Shown here: positions 36,706 through 47,103 of the stretch, piece by piece | Numbering within the stretch: position 1 is the first letter of the stretch | Layout: every line of letters starts with the position of its first letter | DNA from: Streptomyces roseochromogenus subsp. oscitans DS 12.976 | GTDB taxonomy: Bacteria; Actinomycetota; Actinomycetes; Streptomycetales; Streptomycetaceae | Direction: 5' to 3' | NCBI RefSeq assembly: GCF_000497445.1 | Contig: NZ_CM002285.1 | Span: forward strand, 1,327,676-1,391,404 | DNA length: 63,729 nt | Notes under the pieces: generated by a model | Told to the model about the DNA's origin: nothing | Databases searched by the model: none | What the model saw: only the letters and a program-made list of their open reading frames with translations | Made by a program: the position numbers and the translations under genes

Positions 36706-38786
36706 ATGCGGCGCAGCCGGAGGACCGTCGCATCCAGGTCGCCCTTGAGTCCGGTGCGGAGCCCGTGGTGCAGCAGGACAGCACCCCGGTGGACTTCACC
36801 CGTTTCACGGCATTCGTACGACGCCGTCGGATCGAGTCCGCGCAGCCGTAGCGCCGGTACGGGCTCGCCGTAGCTCTGCGCCTGGAGCCAGGCCAGGACC
36901 ACCGCGTCCTCCCCCCGGACGTACTGCACGGCGCTCAGGCCGCCGGCCGGGGGCCGCAGTCGGTGCAGTTCGCCGTGCTGGACGACCGGGCGGATCTGTT
37001 TGTAGAGCTGGACCCATTGGCGGGCCTCGGCCAGTTCCTCCTCGGTCCATTCGGTGAGGTCGCCGCCGACGCCGAGTACGCCCGCCATGGCGCTGACGAA
37101 GCGGAACCGCAGCGTGCTGACCCGGCCGTTGAGCTGGGTGTTCGGGCTGTCGGTGACCCAGGCGGCCATCACGCGCGCGGGATGGATCTGGCTGAAGCCA
37201 TGCTGGATGGCGAGCCGGTCGAGCGGGTCGGTGTTGTCGGAGGTCCACACCTGGTCGGTACGGCTCAGCACCCCGAGGTCGATGCGGCCGCCGCCGCCCG
37301 AGCAGGACTCGAAGGCGACCGAGGGGTGGGCCGCGCGGAGCCGGTCCAGCAGGGCGTACAGGGCGCGGACGTGGTCCACCCACAGGCGCTGCGGATACGG
37401 CTCACCGGGCCAGCCGACGTCGGTGAAGCAGCGGTTGAAGTCCCACTTCACATAGTCGATCGGCGCGCTGGAGAGCAGGGTGTCCAGCTGCTCCCAGAGG
37501 TACTCCTGGACGTCCTCGCGGGCGAGGTTGAGGACGAGTTGGTTGCGCAGTTCCGTCCGCTTGCGCCCCGGCTGGTACTGCACCCAGTCGGGATGCGCGC
37601 GGTACAGGTCGCTGTCCGGGTTGACCATCTCGGGCTCGACCCAGATGCCGAACTGCATACCGAGGCCGTGCACTTGGTCGGCGAGGGGCTTCAGGCCCTG
37701 TGGGAAGCGGTCGGGGTTGGGGGTCCAGTCACCGAGCCCGGCGCGGTCGCTGGTGCGGGCGCCGAACCAGCCGTCGTCCACCACGAAAAGCTCCACGCCG
37801 ATGCCGGCGGCCCGTCGGGCGAGCGCGAGCTGCTGCTCCTCGGAGATGCCGAAGTTCGTCGCCTCCCAGGAGTTGAAGAGCACCGGCCGGTCCCGCTCCG
37901 CGTCCGGGATGACGTACGCGCGCTGGTAGGCGTGCCAGGTGCGGCTAGCGCCGCCGAAACCGCCGCCGCTCCACAGGCCCGCGAAGACGGGGGTGGTGTA
38001 CGACTCCCCGGGCTGAAGGAGCAGCAGGCCCGAGTCGTCGTAGCCGGCGCCGCCGGTGATCTGCACGCGCGCGTCCGGGAGTTGGGCGACCGCGATACGC
38101 CAGGAGCCGGACCAGCCGAGCGCACAGCCGTAGACCTCGCCGCGCTCCTCGGTGGCGTCGGTGTCCAGCGCCACCCAGGGCAGGTGCTGGTGGCCGGTGT
38201 GCCCGCGGCGGCTGCCGATGACCTTCTCGCCGTAGGTGAGCGGGGCGGTGGTGAGGCGGGACTCGGCGGCCCAGCGGCCGTGCAGCTGGGACAGCCGCCA
38301 GCCGTCGCGGTCGGGCAGGGTCCAGGTGGCCGCGTCGGCTCGCAGCAGCTCCACGCGCGCGTGCGTGTCGTTCGCCACCGTGACCCAGCGCTCGACGACG
38401 TCACCGCGCATCCGGTAGTGCAGGGTGACGGCCAGGCCGTCGTCGTCGAAGCGCAGCCGCAACTCGTCCGCCTCCGTGTCGTAGGCCTGGAATCTCCACT
38501 CCGTGCCGCGGCGCTCGTCGCTGCGCACGGACAGGGCGGGGCGGACGAAGCGTGGGCCGCCCTCGACGGGGTACTCCTCGCGGCCGTCGAGCGGGGACTC
38601 GAAGGGCCAGTAGCCGGGCAGCGGCTCCTTGGCCAGGGCCTGCGCGTCCGCGAGGGCGACACGTGGCCCCCAGTGCAGGTGGAGCAGTTCGTCCGCGTCG
38701 GTGAGATGCAGGGCATAACTGCTGGTGGGCCCCGAGAGGAGCCAGGTACGACCGTCTTCGGCGATGTCCACCACGTAAGACCTCAC
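36699..38786 (-). CDS. Alpha-galactosidase, GH36
   Basis: 695-residue cytosolic glycoside hydrolase family 36 enzyme releasing terminal alpha-galactose. The N-terminal beta-supersandwich includes GRTWLLSGPTSSYALHLTD. The TIM barrel carries NSWEATNFGISEEQQLALA, LFVVDDGWFGARTSD, the nucleophile in PIDYVKWDFNRCF and the acid/base in VWTSDNTDPLDRLA. FGIWVEPEMVNPDSDLY is also typical. GTG 38786 is preferred; a TTG at 38795 is possible. No transporter or regulator adjoins, so regulation is unknown. Confidence 0.93.
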   Translation of the reverse strand: MRSYVVDIAEDGRTWLLSGPTSSYALHLTDADELLHLHWGPRVALADAQALAKEPLPGYWPFESPLDGREEYPVEGGPRFVRPALSVRSDERRGTEWRFQAYDTEADELRLRFDDDGLAVTLHYRMRGDVVERWVTVANDTHARVELLRADAATWTLPDRDGWRLSQLHGRWAAESRLTTAPLTYGEKVIGSRRGHTGHQHLPWVALDTDATEERGEVYGCALGWSGSWRIAVAQLPDARVQITGGAGYDDSGLLLLQPGESYTTPVFAGLWSGGGFGGASRTWHAYQRAYVIPDAERDRPVLFNSWEATNFGISEEQQLALARRAAGIGVELFVVDDGWFGARTSDRAGLGDWTPNPDRFPQGLKPLADQVHGLGMQFGIWVEPEMVNPDSDLYRAHPDWVQYQPGRKRTELRNQLVLNLAREDVQEYLWEQLDTLLSSAPIDYVKWDFNRCFTDVGWPGEPYPQRLWVDHVRALYALLDRLRAAHPSVAFESCSGGGGRIDLGVLSRTDQVWTSDNTDPLDRLAIQHGFSQIHPARVMAAWVTDSPNTQLNGRVSTLRFRFVSAMAGVLGVGGDLTEWTEEELAEARQWVQLYKQIRPVVQHGELHRLRPPAGGLSAVQYVRGEDAVVLAWLQAQSYGEPVPALRLRGLDPTASYECRETGEVHRGAVLLHHGLRTGLKGDLDATVLRLRRMG

Positions 38787-38946
38787 AGGTGTCAACAGAT
38801 CCGCTCAAGTGCCAACATCATTAGGCCGCGCCGCCGCAGGTGCAATGCCTGTGGACAACTCCTTGCCCGAGGAAACCGGTGTCGTATGGTCGACAGAGCG
38901 CCCGCCGACGAGCCGCGACGGCGGGGCCCGACCGGGAGGAGCCCCC

Positions 38947-39744
38947 GTGACGCAGCAGGTCCCGTCGACCGAACCGGAGCTGGCCGGAGTGCGCAATTTC
39001 CGCGACGTTGGCGGACTGCCGACCATGGACGGACGGCGGGTGCGGCACGGGGTGCTGTTCCGCAGCGGACACCTGGCGCACGCGACCGAGGACGATGCGG
39101 CATTCCTCACCTCGCTGGGCCTGCACACGATCTTCGACTTCCGCAACGCGGCCGACCAGAAGCTGGAGGGCCCGGACGTCGAGCTGCCCGGCGTGCGGAA
39201 TGTGAACCTGCCGCTGAGCGACCCGGCGGACGGCGCCGAGTTCTGGAAGATGGTCCGCGACGGCGACCTCGACCAGCTGCGCGGCATCCTCGCCGACGGC
39301 AAGGGTGCGACCCGGATGATCGCCTCGTACCGGTCGATCGTCAAGGAGCGCACCACCGAGCACTCCCAGGTCCTGCGCGCGCTCACCGAGGACAGCGTGC
39401 CCGCCCTGATGCACTGCGCGGCCGGCAAGGACCGCGCGGGCATCTCCATAGCCGTGACACTCCTCGCGCTGGGCGTGGAGCGCGACGCGATCGTCGCCGA
39501 CTATCTGGAGTCCAACGCCAAGCACCGGCGCTACAAGGTCCGCCGCAGCGGCAGCACGGAGGGTGCCTACACCCCCGAGGTCATGGAGTTGCTCAGCCCG
39601 CTCTTCGACGCCCGCGCCGAGTACCTCCACGCGGCGTTCGAGACCATCGAGCAGACCTGGGGCGGCGTGGACACGTACCTGGAGCAGGGCCTCGCCCTCA
39701 CCCCGGCTGCCCGCGACCACCTGCGCGAACGCCTGCTGGACTGA
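38947..39744 (+). CDS. Tyrosine-protein/lipid phosphatase (Y_phosphatase3 family)
   Basis: 265 residues, IphP/PtpB-like dual phosphatase. The N-terminal ELAGVRNFRDVGGLPTMDGR and VLFRSGHLAHATEDD are family hallmarks; the P-loop is ALMHCAAGKDRAGISIAV (HCxxGKDRxG) with the extra Lys/Asp of the lipid-active group. GTG 38947 is placed seven bases after GGGAGGAG. Substrates may be phosphotyrosine or phosphoinositides. It diverges from alpha-galactosidase. Confidence 0.92.
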   Translation: MTQQVPSTEPELAGVRNFRDVGGLPTMDGRRVRHGVLFRSGHLAHATEDDAAFLTSLGLHTIFDFRNAADQKLEGPDVELPGVRNVNLPLSDPADGAEFWKMVRDGDLDQLRGILADGKGATRMIASYRSIVKERTTEHSQVLRALTEDSVPALMHCAAGKDRAGISIAVTLLALGVERDAIVADYLESNAKHRRYKVRRSGSTEGAYTPEVMELLSPLFDARAEYLHAAFETIEQTWGGVDTYLEQGLALTPAARDHLRERLLD

Positions 39745-39830
39745 GCGGACACGACAGCGCCGGCGTGTCGGGCCTACGCCCGTGAGTTCACCGGCCCGCA
39801 TCCGCCCGTGATTCCACCGGCCCGGCCGCC

Positions 39831-39953
39831 TCAGCCCTTCGCGCCCACCGCGAACAGCAAGTACAGGAACCCGGCCAGGACATGGCCGAGGGCGATGTAG
39901 ATGATCAGGCGGATCCACAGGGAACGGGGGAACTTCGTCTCGAAGTCGCTCAT
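39831..39953 (-). CDS. DUF6126-family 40-residue membrane protein
   Basis: A 40-residue protein MSDFETKFPRSLWIRL... with a single membrane helix (LIIYIALGHVLAGFLYLLFA). ATG 39953 overlaps the stop of the XRE-cupin gene as ATGA, so translation is coupled. I recognise it as the DUF6126 type found after this regulator in Streptomyces. The regulator and small protein lie next to the hopanoid operon here and, as I recall, in S. coelicolor too. Role unknown; perhaps it anchors or modulates the regulator. Confidence 0.82.
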   Translation of the reverse strand: MSDFETKFPRSLWIRLIIYIALGHVLAGFLYLLFAVGAKG

Positions 39954-40573
39954 GGCAGCTCTCGGGTCAGCGGCCCCAGGCACAGCGTGGCCGTGGGGCT
40001 CTGCAGCAGGGTGTGGACGAACAGCAGCTCGACGCCGTCGTGGTCCTCGGCGGCGAGGCGGTGCGGGGTGAGCGAGTCGAAGTGAGCGCTGTCGCCGGGC
40101 CCGAGCAGATGCGCGGTGTCACCGAGGCGCAGCCGCAGCCGGCCCCGCAGGACATAGAGCCACTCCTCGCCGGGATGGACGCGCACGATGTCGCCCTGCG
40201 AGCCGTACGGCACCCGCACGCGGAGGGCGTGCATGGCCCGGCCGGGCGCCCCGGCCTGGAAGTACGTCCAGCCGCCCGCCCGGGTCGGCTCCATGTCGCC
40301 GGCCCGCACGATCGCGTCCCGGTCGGCGACCGTCTCGCCCAGCAGCTCGGAGACGGTCGTACCGTAGATGCGGGCGAGAGCCAGCAGCATCGGCAGCGAC
40401 GGCTGCCGCCGGCCTGTCTCCAGCCGGGACAGATGGGCCGGCGAGAGCCCGGCGGCGCGGGCCGCGGCCTCCAGAGTGAGGCCGGCGCGCCGGCGCAGTG
40501 CCCGCAACTGCGGTGCGACGGCCGTCAGCTCGTCACCCGGACCCGCCGGTGGGCCGGCGTCTGAGGCGTTCAT
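39950..40573 (-). CDS. XRE-family regulator with cupin domain
   Basis: 207 residues. The helix-turn-helix is LTLEAAARAAGLSPAHLSRL (~33-52), and the C-terminal cupin contains VHPGEEWLYVLRGRLRLRLG and LLGPGDSAHFDSLTPHRLAA. It is coupled to the DUF6126 gene by ATGA. It is a candidate regulator of nearby genes, possibly the hopanoid operon, whose last gene ends 0.4 kb away. Confidence 0.9.
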   Translation of the reverse strand: MNASDAGPPAGPGDELTAVAPQLRALRRRAGLTLEAAARAAGLSPAHLSRLETGRRQPSLPMLLALARIYGTTVSELLGETVADRDAIVRAGDMEPTRAGGWTYFQAGAPGRAMHALRVRVPYGSQGDIVRVHPGEEWLYVLRGRLRLRLGDTAHLLGPGDSAHFDSLTPHRLAAEDHDGVELLFVHTLLQSPTATLCLGPLTRELP

Positions 40574-40694
40574 GCCTTCATTCAGCCCGATGTTTGCCCA
40601 TTCGGCAATTTTCTTGCCTTAGAGGCAAAGCAGCAAGCTCCCTGCCTTGATAGGCTCGACCCAGGATTTGAACACGTTCAAAAGTGGGGTTCGC

Positions 40695-40982
40695 ATGTCC
40701 GCCCGCATCACGCCCGACCGAGCCGACACACCCGCCGTCGCCCTCGGCCCCGTATCCCTCGTGCTGGGGATCGTCGCCGCTGTCGGCGCATGGCCCGCTC
40801 TTACGCTCGCCCTGCTCCCGCTGTGCCTCATCGCCGGCGGGCTGGCCGTCACCTTCGGCCTCATGGGCATGTACCACGCCGGCCGCGGCGTCGGCAGCCC
40901 ATGGACCGCGGCCACGGGAACCGTCCTCGGCGCGGCCGGCCTGACCGCTCCCTTCATCCTCGTCGTCCTGCTCTCCGCCTGA
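40695..40982 (+). CDS. Small DUF4190-like membrane protein
   Basis: 95 residues with three hydrophobic segments (LGPVSLVLGIVAAVGAWP, LLPLCLIAGGLAVTFGLMGM, GTVLGAAGLTAPFILVVLLS) and a GRGVGSPWTAATG loop. The pattern resembles DUF4190-type small membrane proteins. ATG 40695 fits the start; a longer frame from 40647 adds sixteen unlikely residues. It converges with hpnO with a 3-bp gap. Function unknown. Confidence 0.7.
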   Translation: MSARITPDRADTPAVALGPVSLVLGIVAAVGAWPALTLALLPLCLIAGGLAVTFGLMGMYHAGRGVGSPWTAATGTVLGAAGLTAPFILVVLLSA

Positions 40983-40985
40983 CGC

Positions 40986-42371
40986 TCAGCGGCCCGCCAC
41001 CGCCTGCTTGATCAGGGTCTTGCCGAAGTCCCACATCAGGCCGCCGCCGCTGTGCGCGTCGTCCATCACGGCGGTGAAGGCGTCCACGAACCGGTCGACA
41101 TCCGCCTCGTCGATGATCAACGGCGGGATCAGCTTGATCACCTCCAGATGGTCGCCGGAGACCTGGGTGAGGATCCGGTGCCGCTGCAGCAGCGGCACGA
41201 CGACCATCTGCGCGAACAAGCCCTTGCGCGCCGCCTGCAGCATGGTCCAGCGGCTGCGCAGTTTCAGCGAGGACGGCTTGCCGAACTCGATGCCGATCAT
41301 CAGGCCCCGGCCGCGGATGTCGGCGAGGAGTTCGTACTTGTCGACCAGCCCGGTCAGCCGGGACTTCAGCAGTTCACCGGTGCTGCGCACACCCGCGACG
41401 ATCTGCTCGTTCTCCATGGCCGACAGCACGGCGAGGCCGCACGCCATCGCCGGGGCGTTGGAGCCGAAGCTGGCCGAGTGGACCAGAACGCGGTCCATGG
41501 ACGAGTAGACCTTCTTGAAGATCCAGTCCTTGCCGAGGGTGGCGCCGACCGGGACGTACCCGCCGGACAGCGCCTTGGCCACGCACACCAGGTCGGGTTC
41601 GACGCCGTCCTCGTGCTGGTAGGCGTAGAAGTCGCCGGTGCGGCCGAGACCGGTCTGCACCTCGTCGGCGATGAGCAGCGCCTTGTGCCGGTGCAGCAGC
41701 TCCTGGGCGGCGCGCAGATAGCCGGGCGGGGCCTCGTGCACCCCCTTGCCCTGGATGGGCTCCACGATCAGGGCGGCCACGTCACCCTTCTTCAACTCCC
41801 GTGCCAGGGCGTCGAGATCGCCGAGGGGTACGGCGGTGTCGGGCAGCAGCGGGGCGAAGCCGTCGCGGAAGCCGCCCTCGCCGTTGACCGACAGGGAACC
41901 GGTGGTCAGGCCGTGGAAGGCGTGATCGCAGTAGAGGACACGGGGCTTGCCGGTGGCGTACCGGGCGAACTTCAGGGCCGTCTCGACGGCCTCCGTGCCG
42001 CTGTTGCCGAAGAACACCCGGTCCAGGTGCGGGCTGTGGGCGAGCAGCCTTTCGGCGAGCAGGCCGGGCAGCGGCTGGCAGTCGAACCGGGTCAGGTCGG
42101 CGAGGTTCAGGTCGAGCACGTCGTGCAGCGCCTTGCGGACGACCGGGTGATGGCGGCCCAGGCCCATCACCCCGAACCCGGCGAGCATGTCCAGGTAGTC
42201 GTTGCCGTCCGCGTCGTAGAAGTGGGCGCCCTCGGCCCGCTCGTAGACCCTGTCGAAGCCGATGGTGTGCAGCATGCGCGGGAGCTGCGGGTTGAGATAC
42301 TTCGCGTGCAGCTCGTAGCGTTCGGTACCGCGCTCGGCGAGCAGGGCGCCGAGGTCGAACTCCGTGCTCAT
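40986..42371 (-). CDS. hpnO: Class III aminotransferase, hopanoid HpnO-like
   Basis: 461-residue PLP aminotransferase, last gene of the hopanoid operon. Motifs are [60 protein letters not shown] and the PLP-Lys segment [20 protein letters not shown]. It should place the amino group on ribosylhopane to give aminobacteriohopanetriol. ATG 42371 overlaps the dxs stop by 4 bp (ATGA). Confidence 0.9.
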   Translation of the reverse strand: MSTEFDLGALLAERGTERYELHAKYLNPQLPRMLHTIGFDRVYERAEGAHFYDADGNDYLDMLAGFGVMGLGRHHPVVRKALHDVLDLNLADLTRFDCQPLPGLLAERLLAHSPHLDRVFFGNSGTEAVETALKFARYATGKPRVLYCDHAFHGLTTGSLSVNGEGGFRDGFAPLLPDTAVPLGDLDALARELKKGDVAALIVEPIQGKGVHEAPPGYLRAAQELLHRHKALLIADEVQTGLGRTGDFYAYQHEDGVEPDLVCVAKALSGGYVPVGATLGKDWIFKKVYSSMDRVLVHSASFGSNAPAMACGLAVLSAMENEQIVAGVRSTGELLKSRLTGLVDKYELLADIRGRGLMIGIEFGKPSSLKLRSRWTMLQAARKGLFAQMVVVPLLQRHRILTQVSGDHLEVIKLIPPLIIDEADVDRFVDAFTAVMDDAHSGGGLMWDFGKTLIKQAVAGR

Positions 42372-44266
42372 TCATTCTCCTTGGCTGTGCCGTCCGCGTC
42401 CCTGACGGCCAGGCTCGCGCTGATCCGCCCGGCGATCTCGACGGGCGTGAGACCGATGTCGGCCAGCACCTCGCCGCGCTTGGCGTGGGCGAGGAACTGC
42501 TCCGGGATGCCGAACCGCCGTACCGGCACGTCCACGTCGGCGTCGCCGAGGGCCAGCGCCACGGCCGAACCGACGCCCGCGGAGCGGCTGTTGTCCTCCA
42601 CGACGGCCACCAGCCGGTGTTCGGCGGCGAGGCCCGGCAGCGCGGGGTCGACGGGCTTGACCCACCGGGGGTCCACCACCGTGCAGCCGATGCCGCGGGA
42701 CGCCAGCAGGTCGGCGGCCTGTAGGCAGACCGGTGCCATCACGCCGACGGCCACCAGCAGCACCTCGGGGCGTTCGCCGCGGTGCAGCACGTCCATGCCG
42801 CCGACGTGTCCGATCGCCGGGATGTCCGGGCCGACGGACTCCTTCGGGAAGCGGACCAGCGTGGGCGCGTCGTCCACGGCGACGGCCTCGCGCAGCTGGG
42901 CGCGCAGCTGGCCGGCGTCGCGCGGCGCGGCGATCCTGAGGCCGGGGACGACCTGGAGGACGGACAGGTCCCACATACCGTTGTGGGAGGCACCGTCGGC
43001 GCCGGTGACACCGGCCCGGTCGAGGACGAAGGTGACCCCGCAGCGGTGCAGCGCGACGTCCATCAGCAGCTGGTCGAAGGCGCGATTGAGGAAGGTGGCG
43101 TAGAGGGCGACGACCGGGTGCAGCCCGCCGGTGGCGAGGCCGGCCGCGGAGACGGCCGCGTGCTGCTCGGCGATGCCCACGTCCCACACGCGGCCGGGGA
43201 AGCGTTCGGCGAACTTGCCGAGGCCGACCGGGTGCAGCATGGCCGCCGTGATGGCGACGATGTCGTCGCGTTCCTCGCCGATGCGGACGATCTCGTCGCC
43301 GAACACCGAGGTCCAGGACGGGCCGCCGGACGGCGCGAGCGGTTCGCAGGTCAGCGGGTCCATCACGCCGACGGTGTGGAAGTGGTCCTCCTCGTGCAGG
43401 AGGGCGGGCTCATAGCCGCGGCCCTTCTCGGTGAGGCAGTGGACCAGGACCGGGCCGTGGAAGCGTTTCGCGCGGCGCAGCGCCGACTCGACGGCCTTGA
43501 TGTCGTGCCCGTCGATCGGGCCGACGTACTTCAGGCCCAGGTCCTCGAACATGCCCTGCGGGGCGAAGGCGTCCTTGAAGCCCTTCTTCGCCCCGTGCAG
43601 GGACTCGTAGAGGGTGTTGCCGACGACGGGTGTGCGCAGCAGTACGTCCTTGCCCCAGGCGAGGACCTTCTCGTAGCCGTCGGTGGTGCGCAGGGTGGCC
43701 AGGTGGTTGGCGAGGCCGCCGATGGTCGGCGCGTAGGAGCGTTCGTTGTCGTTGACGACGATGATCAGCGGGCGGTCCTTGGCGGCCGCGATGTTGTTCA
43801 GCGCCTCCCAGGCCATGCCGCCGGTCAGCGCGCCGTCGCCGATGACGGCGACCACATGGCCCTTCTCCCCCTGCACCCGGTGGGCCTTGGCGAGGCCGTC
43901 GGCCCAGCCGAGCGCGGTGGAGGCATGACTGTTCTCGATGATGTCGTGCTCGGACTCCTCGCGCGAGGGGTAGCCGGACAGTCCCCCCTTGCCGCGCAGC
44001 TTGGAGAAGTCCTGACGCCCGGTCAGCAACTTGTGGACATAGGACTGGTGGCCGGTATCCCACAGGATGCGGTCGACCGGTGACTCGAAGACCCGGTGGA
44101 GCGCGATGGACAGTTCCACCACCCCCAGATTGGGCCCGAGATGACCGCCGGTCCGCGACACCGCGTGCACCAGGAACTCGCGTATCTCCTCGGACAGTTC
44201 GCCGAGTTCCGCCTCGGACAGCGCCTTCAGGTCGCGTGGTCCCCGGATGTTCTCCAGAATGGTCAC
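42368..44266 (-). CDS. dxs: 1-deoxy-D-xylulose-5-phosphate synthase
   Basis: 632-residue TPP enzyme of the MEP pathway joining pyruvate and glyceraldehyde 3-phosphate. Landmarks are [40 protein letters not shown] motif [20 protein letters not shown], and the transketolase-like [18 protein letters not shown]. Its place inside the hopanoid operon, after ispG, shows it is a dedicated C5 supply, perhaps extra to a housekeeping copy elsewhere. Confidence 0.96.
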   Translation of the reverse strand: MTILENIRGPRDLKALSEAELGELSEEIREFLVHAVSRTGGHLGPNLGVVELSIALHRVFESPVDRILWDTGHQSYVHKLLTGRQDFSKLRGKGGLSGYPSREESEHDIIENSHASTALGWADGLAKAHRVQGEKGHVVAVIGDGALTGGMAWEALNNIAAAKDRPLIIVVNDNERSYAPTIGGLANHLATLRTTDGYEKVLAWGKDVLLRTPVVGNTLYESLHGAKKGFKDAFAPQGMFEDLGLKYVGPIDGHDIKAVESALRRAKRFHGPVLVHCLTEKGRGYEPALLHEEDHFHTVGVMDPLTCEPLAPSGGPSWTSVFGDEIVRIGEERDDIVAITAAMLHPVGLGKFAERFPGRVWDVGIAEQHAAVSAAGLATGGLHPVVALYATFLNRAFDQLLMDVALHRCGVTFVLDRAGVTGADGASHNGMWDLSVLQVVPGLRIAAPRDAGQLRAQLREAVAVDDAPTLVRFPKESVGPDIPAIGHVGGMDVLHRGERPEVLLVAVGVMAPVCLQAADLLASRGIGCTVVDPRWVKPVDPALPGLAAEHRLVAVVEDNSRSAGVGSAVALALGDADVDVPVRRFGIPEQFLAHAKRGEVLADIGLTPVEIAGRISASLAVRDADGTAKENE

Positions 44267-44300
44267 GTGGGCCCCCTCTCGGTCCGTGCTCTACCTCAAC

Positions 44301-45428
44301 TCACTTGTCTGCGGGGCTCGTTCGCTCGGCGATCTTCATCGCCTCCTCGATGAGCGTCTCCACGATCTTCGACTCGGGTACGGTCTTGATGACCTCGCCC
44401 TTGACGAAAATCTGCCCCTTTCCGTTGCCCGAGGCAACTCCCAGGTCGGCCTCGCGGGCCTCGCCCGGACCGTTCACCACACACCCCATCACCGCGACCC
44501 TGAGCGGCACTTCCATGCCGTCCAGGCCCGCCGTGACCTCCTCGGCGAGTTTGTAGACGTCGACCTGGGCCCGGCCGCAGGAGGGGCAGGAGACGATCTC
44601 CAGCCGCCGCTGCCTGAGGCCGAGGGACTCCAGGATCTGGATGCCGACCTTGACCTCCTCGGCCGGCGGCGCGCTCAGCGAGACGCGGATCGTGTCGCCG
44701 ATGCCCCGGGACAGCAACGCCCCGAAGGCCACGGCCGACTTGATCGTGCCCTGGAACGCGGGGCCCGCCTCGGTGACCCCCAGGTGCAGCGGGTGGTCAC
44801 AGCTCTCGGCGAGCTGCCGGTACGCCTCGATCATCACGACCGGGTCGTTGTGCTTGACGGAGATCTTGATGTCCGTGAAGTCGTGCTCCTCGAAGAGCGA
44901 GGCCTCCCACAGCGCGCTCTCGACCAGCGCCTCCGGGGTGGCCCTGCCGTACTTCTGCAGCAGTCGCCGGTCGAGGGAACCGGCGTTGACGCCGATCCGG
45001 ATCGGTGTGCCGTGGTCCTTTGCGGCGCGCGCGATCTCCTTCACCTGGTCGTCGAACTGCTTGATGTTGCCCGGATTGACCCGGACGGCGGCGCACCCGG
45101 CCTCGATGGCGGCGAAGACGTACTTGGGCTGGAAGTGGATGTCCGCGATCACCGGGATCTGCGACTTTCGGGCGATGGTGGCGAGGGCGTCCGCGTCCTC
45201 CTGCGTGGGGCAGGCGACGCGGACGATCTGGCAGCCGGACGCGGTGAGTTCCGCGATCTGCTGCAGGGTGGCGCCGATGTCGGACGTACGGGTCGTCGTC
45301 ATCGACTGCACCGACACCGGGGCTCCGCCCCCGACCGCCACCGGCCCGACCTGGATCTGCCGCGACAGCCGCCGCGGTGCGACCGGGCGGGCCGGTACCT
45401 CGGGAACGCCCAAGGGAACGGCGGTCAT
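44301..45428 (-). CDS. ispG: (E)-4-hydroxy-3-methylbut-2-enyl-diphosphate synthase
   Basis: 375-residue [4Fe-4S] enzyme of the MEP pathway. The TIM-barrel part begins [20 protein letters not shown] and contains [19 protein letters not shown] and [13 protein letters not shown]. The cluster Cys lie in [19 protein letters not shown] and [20 protein letters not shown]. It starts 4 bp after hpnH and is followed by dxs (34-bp gap). Confidence 0.97.
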   Translation of the reverse strand: MTAVPLGVPEVPARPVAPRRLSRQIQVGPVAVGGGAPVSVQSMTTTRTSDIGATLQQIAELTASGCQIVRVACPTQEDADALATIARKSQIPVIADIHFQPKYVFAAIEAGCAAVRVNPGNIKQFDDQVKEIARAAKDHGTPIRIGVNAGSLDRRLLQKYGRATPEALVESALWEASLFEEHDFTDIKISVKHNDPVVMIEAYRQLAESCDHPLHLGVTEAGPAFQGTIKSAVAFGALLSRGIGDTIRVSLSAPPAEEVKVGIQILESLGLRQRRLEIVSCPSCGRAQVDVYKLAEEVTAGLDGMEVPLRVAVMGCVVNGPGEAREADLGVASGNGKGQIFVKGEVIKTVPESKIVETLIEEAMKIAERTSPADK

Positions 45429-45432
45429 CGTG

Positions 45433-46455
45433 TCACTCCCGGTTTCCGGAGACGGTCTCGCGCATGGCCCGCAGCGACTCCTTCAGGGAGCCCATGGTGG
45501 CGAGGACGGCGGTGGGTTCGTAGCCGCAGTGCGCCATGCAGTTGTCGCAGCGCGGGTCCTTGCCGCGGCCGTACTTGTCCCAGTCGGTCTCCTCCAGCAG
45601 CTGCCGGTACGTGGGCACGTAGCCGTCGCTCATCAGGTAGCAGGGTTTCTGCCAGCCGAACAGCGAGTAGCTCGGGATCGCCCACGCGGTGCACGGGAAG
45701 TCGACCTTGCCCTCCAGGAAGTCCAGGAAGAGCGGGCTCTGGTTGAGCCGCCACTTCGCGCGGTTGCCGCCCGAGAATGCCTTCTTGAACAGTTCCCGGG
45801 TCTGCTGGACGCCGAGGAAGTGGTCCTGGTCGGGGGCCTTCTCGTAGGCGTAGGCGGGCGAGAGCATCATCTCGTCGACCTGCAGGTCGTCGTTGAGGAA
45901 ATTGAGCACCTCGACGACGGTCTGCGGGGTGTCCGTGTTGAAGAAGGTGGAGTTGGTGGTCACCCGGAAGCCGCGCCGCTTGGCCTCCTTGATCGCCTCC
46001 ACCGCCTCGTCGAAGGTCCCCTCCTTCGCCACCGAGGCGTCGTGCCGCTCCCGCAGCCCGTCGATGTGCACGGCCCAGGCGAAGTAGGGCGAGGGCTTGA
46101 ACTTGTCCATCTTCTTGCGCATCAGCAGCGCGTTGGTGCACAGGAAGACGAACTTCTTCTTCGCCACCAGCTGCCGCACGATCTCGTCGATCTGCGGATG
46201 CATCAGAGGTTCGCCGCCGGCGATCGAGACCATCGGCGCACCCGACTCCAGGACCGCGCCCACGGCCTGCGCCACGGGCATGCGCTGCTTGAGCACGCCC
46301 GCCGGGTGCTGGATCTTGCCGCAGCCCTCGCACTTGAGGTTGCACGCGAACAGCGGCTCCAGCTCGACCAGCAGAGCGAACTTGTCGCGCTTCCTGAGCT
46401 TCTGTTCAAACAGATACGTAGCGACCTTGATGGTCTGACGCAACGGCATGGCCAT
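45433..46455 (-). CDS. hpnH: Radical-SAM adenosyl-hopene transferase HpnH
   Basis: 340 residues. The radical-SAM cluster motif [10 protein letters not shown] (CxxxCxxC) is at residue ~36, followed by [17 protein letters not shown] and a C-terminal Cys cluster ([16 protein letters not shown]). It adds the 5'-deoxyadenosyl radical to diploptene to give adenosylhopane. ATG 46455 has GGAGG eight bases upstream, lying at the end of hpnG. Confidence 0.95.
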   Translation of the reverse strand: MAMPLRQTIKVATYLFEQKLRKRDKFALLVELEPLFACNLKCEGCGKIQHPAGVLKQRMPVAQAVGAVLESGAPMVSIAGGEPLMHPQIDEIVRQLVAKKKFVFLCTNALLMRKKMDKFKPSPYFAWAVHIDGLRERHDASVAKEGTFDEAVEAIKEAKRRGFRVTTNSTFFNTDTPQTVVEVLNFLNDDLQVDEMMLSPAYAYEKAPDQDHFLGVQQTRELFKKAFSGGNRAKWRLNQSPLFLDFLEGKVDFPCTAWAIPSYSLFGWQKPCYLMSDGYVPTYRQLLEETDWDKYGRGKDPRCDNCMAHCGYEPTAVLATMGSLKESLRAMRETVSGNRE

Positions 46456-46460
46456 CTGGC

Positions 46461-47102
46461 TCACCTCCGGGGGAGCAACAAAGAACGGTGCCATTCATAA
46501 AATGCGGGAAGAACGGAACGAAGAACGCGGAAAGCAGATATTCCACCGCGCACCGTGCCGATCCGGACGAGTTCGTGTTCTGGGGCGTCCACCACCACCC
46601 GTACGGCCGCAACCGGGCGCTCGCCGCCGCGGACGGCGGCGAGGAGCGTGGCCGCCGACTCCATGTCGACCGCGAGCGCGCCGGTCGCGAGCAGCTGGGA
46701 CCGCTCGGGGCCGCGCACCACGTGGTCGGATCCGGTGAGCGGCCCGGTGTGGACCGTGCGTCCGGGCAGCAGGCGCACGAGTTCCTTGACCAGCAGCTCG
46801 GTGCCCACGCAGGCGACGGTGCCGCGCGGGTCCCGGGTCTCCTCGGCGACCACCAGGTCGCCGGGATGCATGCCGGGCGCGAGCCCGGCACAGAAGCCGG
46901 TGGCCAGTACGGCCGCGTCGGCCAGCGCCGGGCCGGAGAGCTGCCGGGTGACGGACCGTTCCGCCGCACGGGGCCCCATGCCCGTACGGAGGAAGGAAAC
47001 CGGCCCGTCCGCCCCGCCCCTGTCCCCCGTGCGCAGGGCCAGATGCTCGATGCCGAGCGCGCAGGCGATCAGCAGCGGGGCAGCTGCGGGCTGGTTGGTC
47101 AA
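46461..47102 (-). CDS. hpnG: Adenosylhopane nucleosidase/phosphorylase HpnG
   Basis: 213 residues of the purine nucleoside phosphorylase/nucleosidase type. Motifs include ATGFCAGLAPGMHPGDLVVA and GALAVDMESAATLLAAV (ribose-binding MES). It removes adenine from adenosylhopane giving ribosylhopane. It starts 1 bp after the shc stop and carries the hpnH ribosome site at its 3' end. Confidence 0.92.
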   Translation of the reverse strand: MTNQPAAAPLLIACALGIEHLALRTGDRGGADGPVSFLRTGMGPRAAERSVTRQLSGPALADAAVLATGFCAGLAPGMHPGDLVVAEETRDPRGTVACVGTELLVKELVRLLPGRTVHTGPLTGSDHVVRGPERSQLLATGALAVDMESAATLLAAVRGGERPVAAVRVVVDAPEHELVRIGTVRGGISAFRVLRSVLPAFYEWHRSLLLPRR

Positions 47103-47103
47103 T

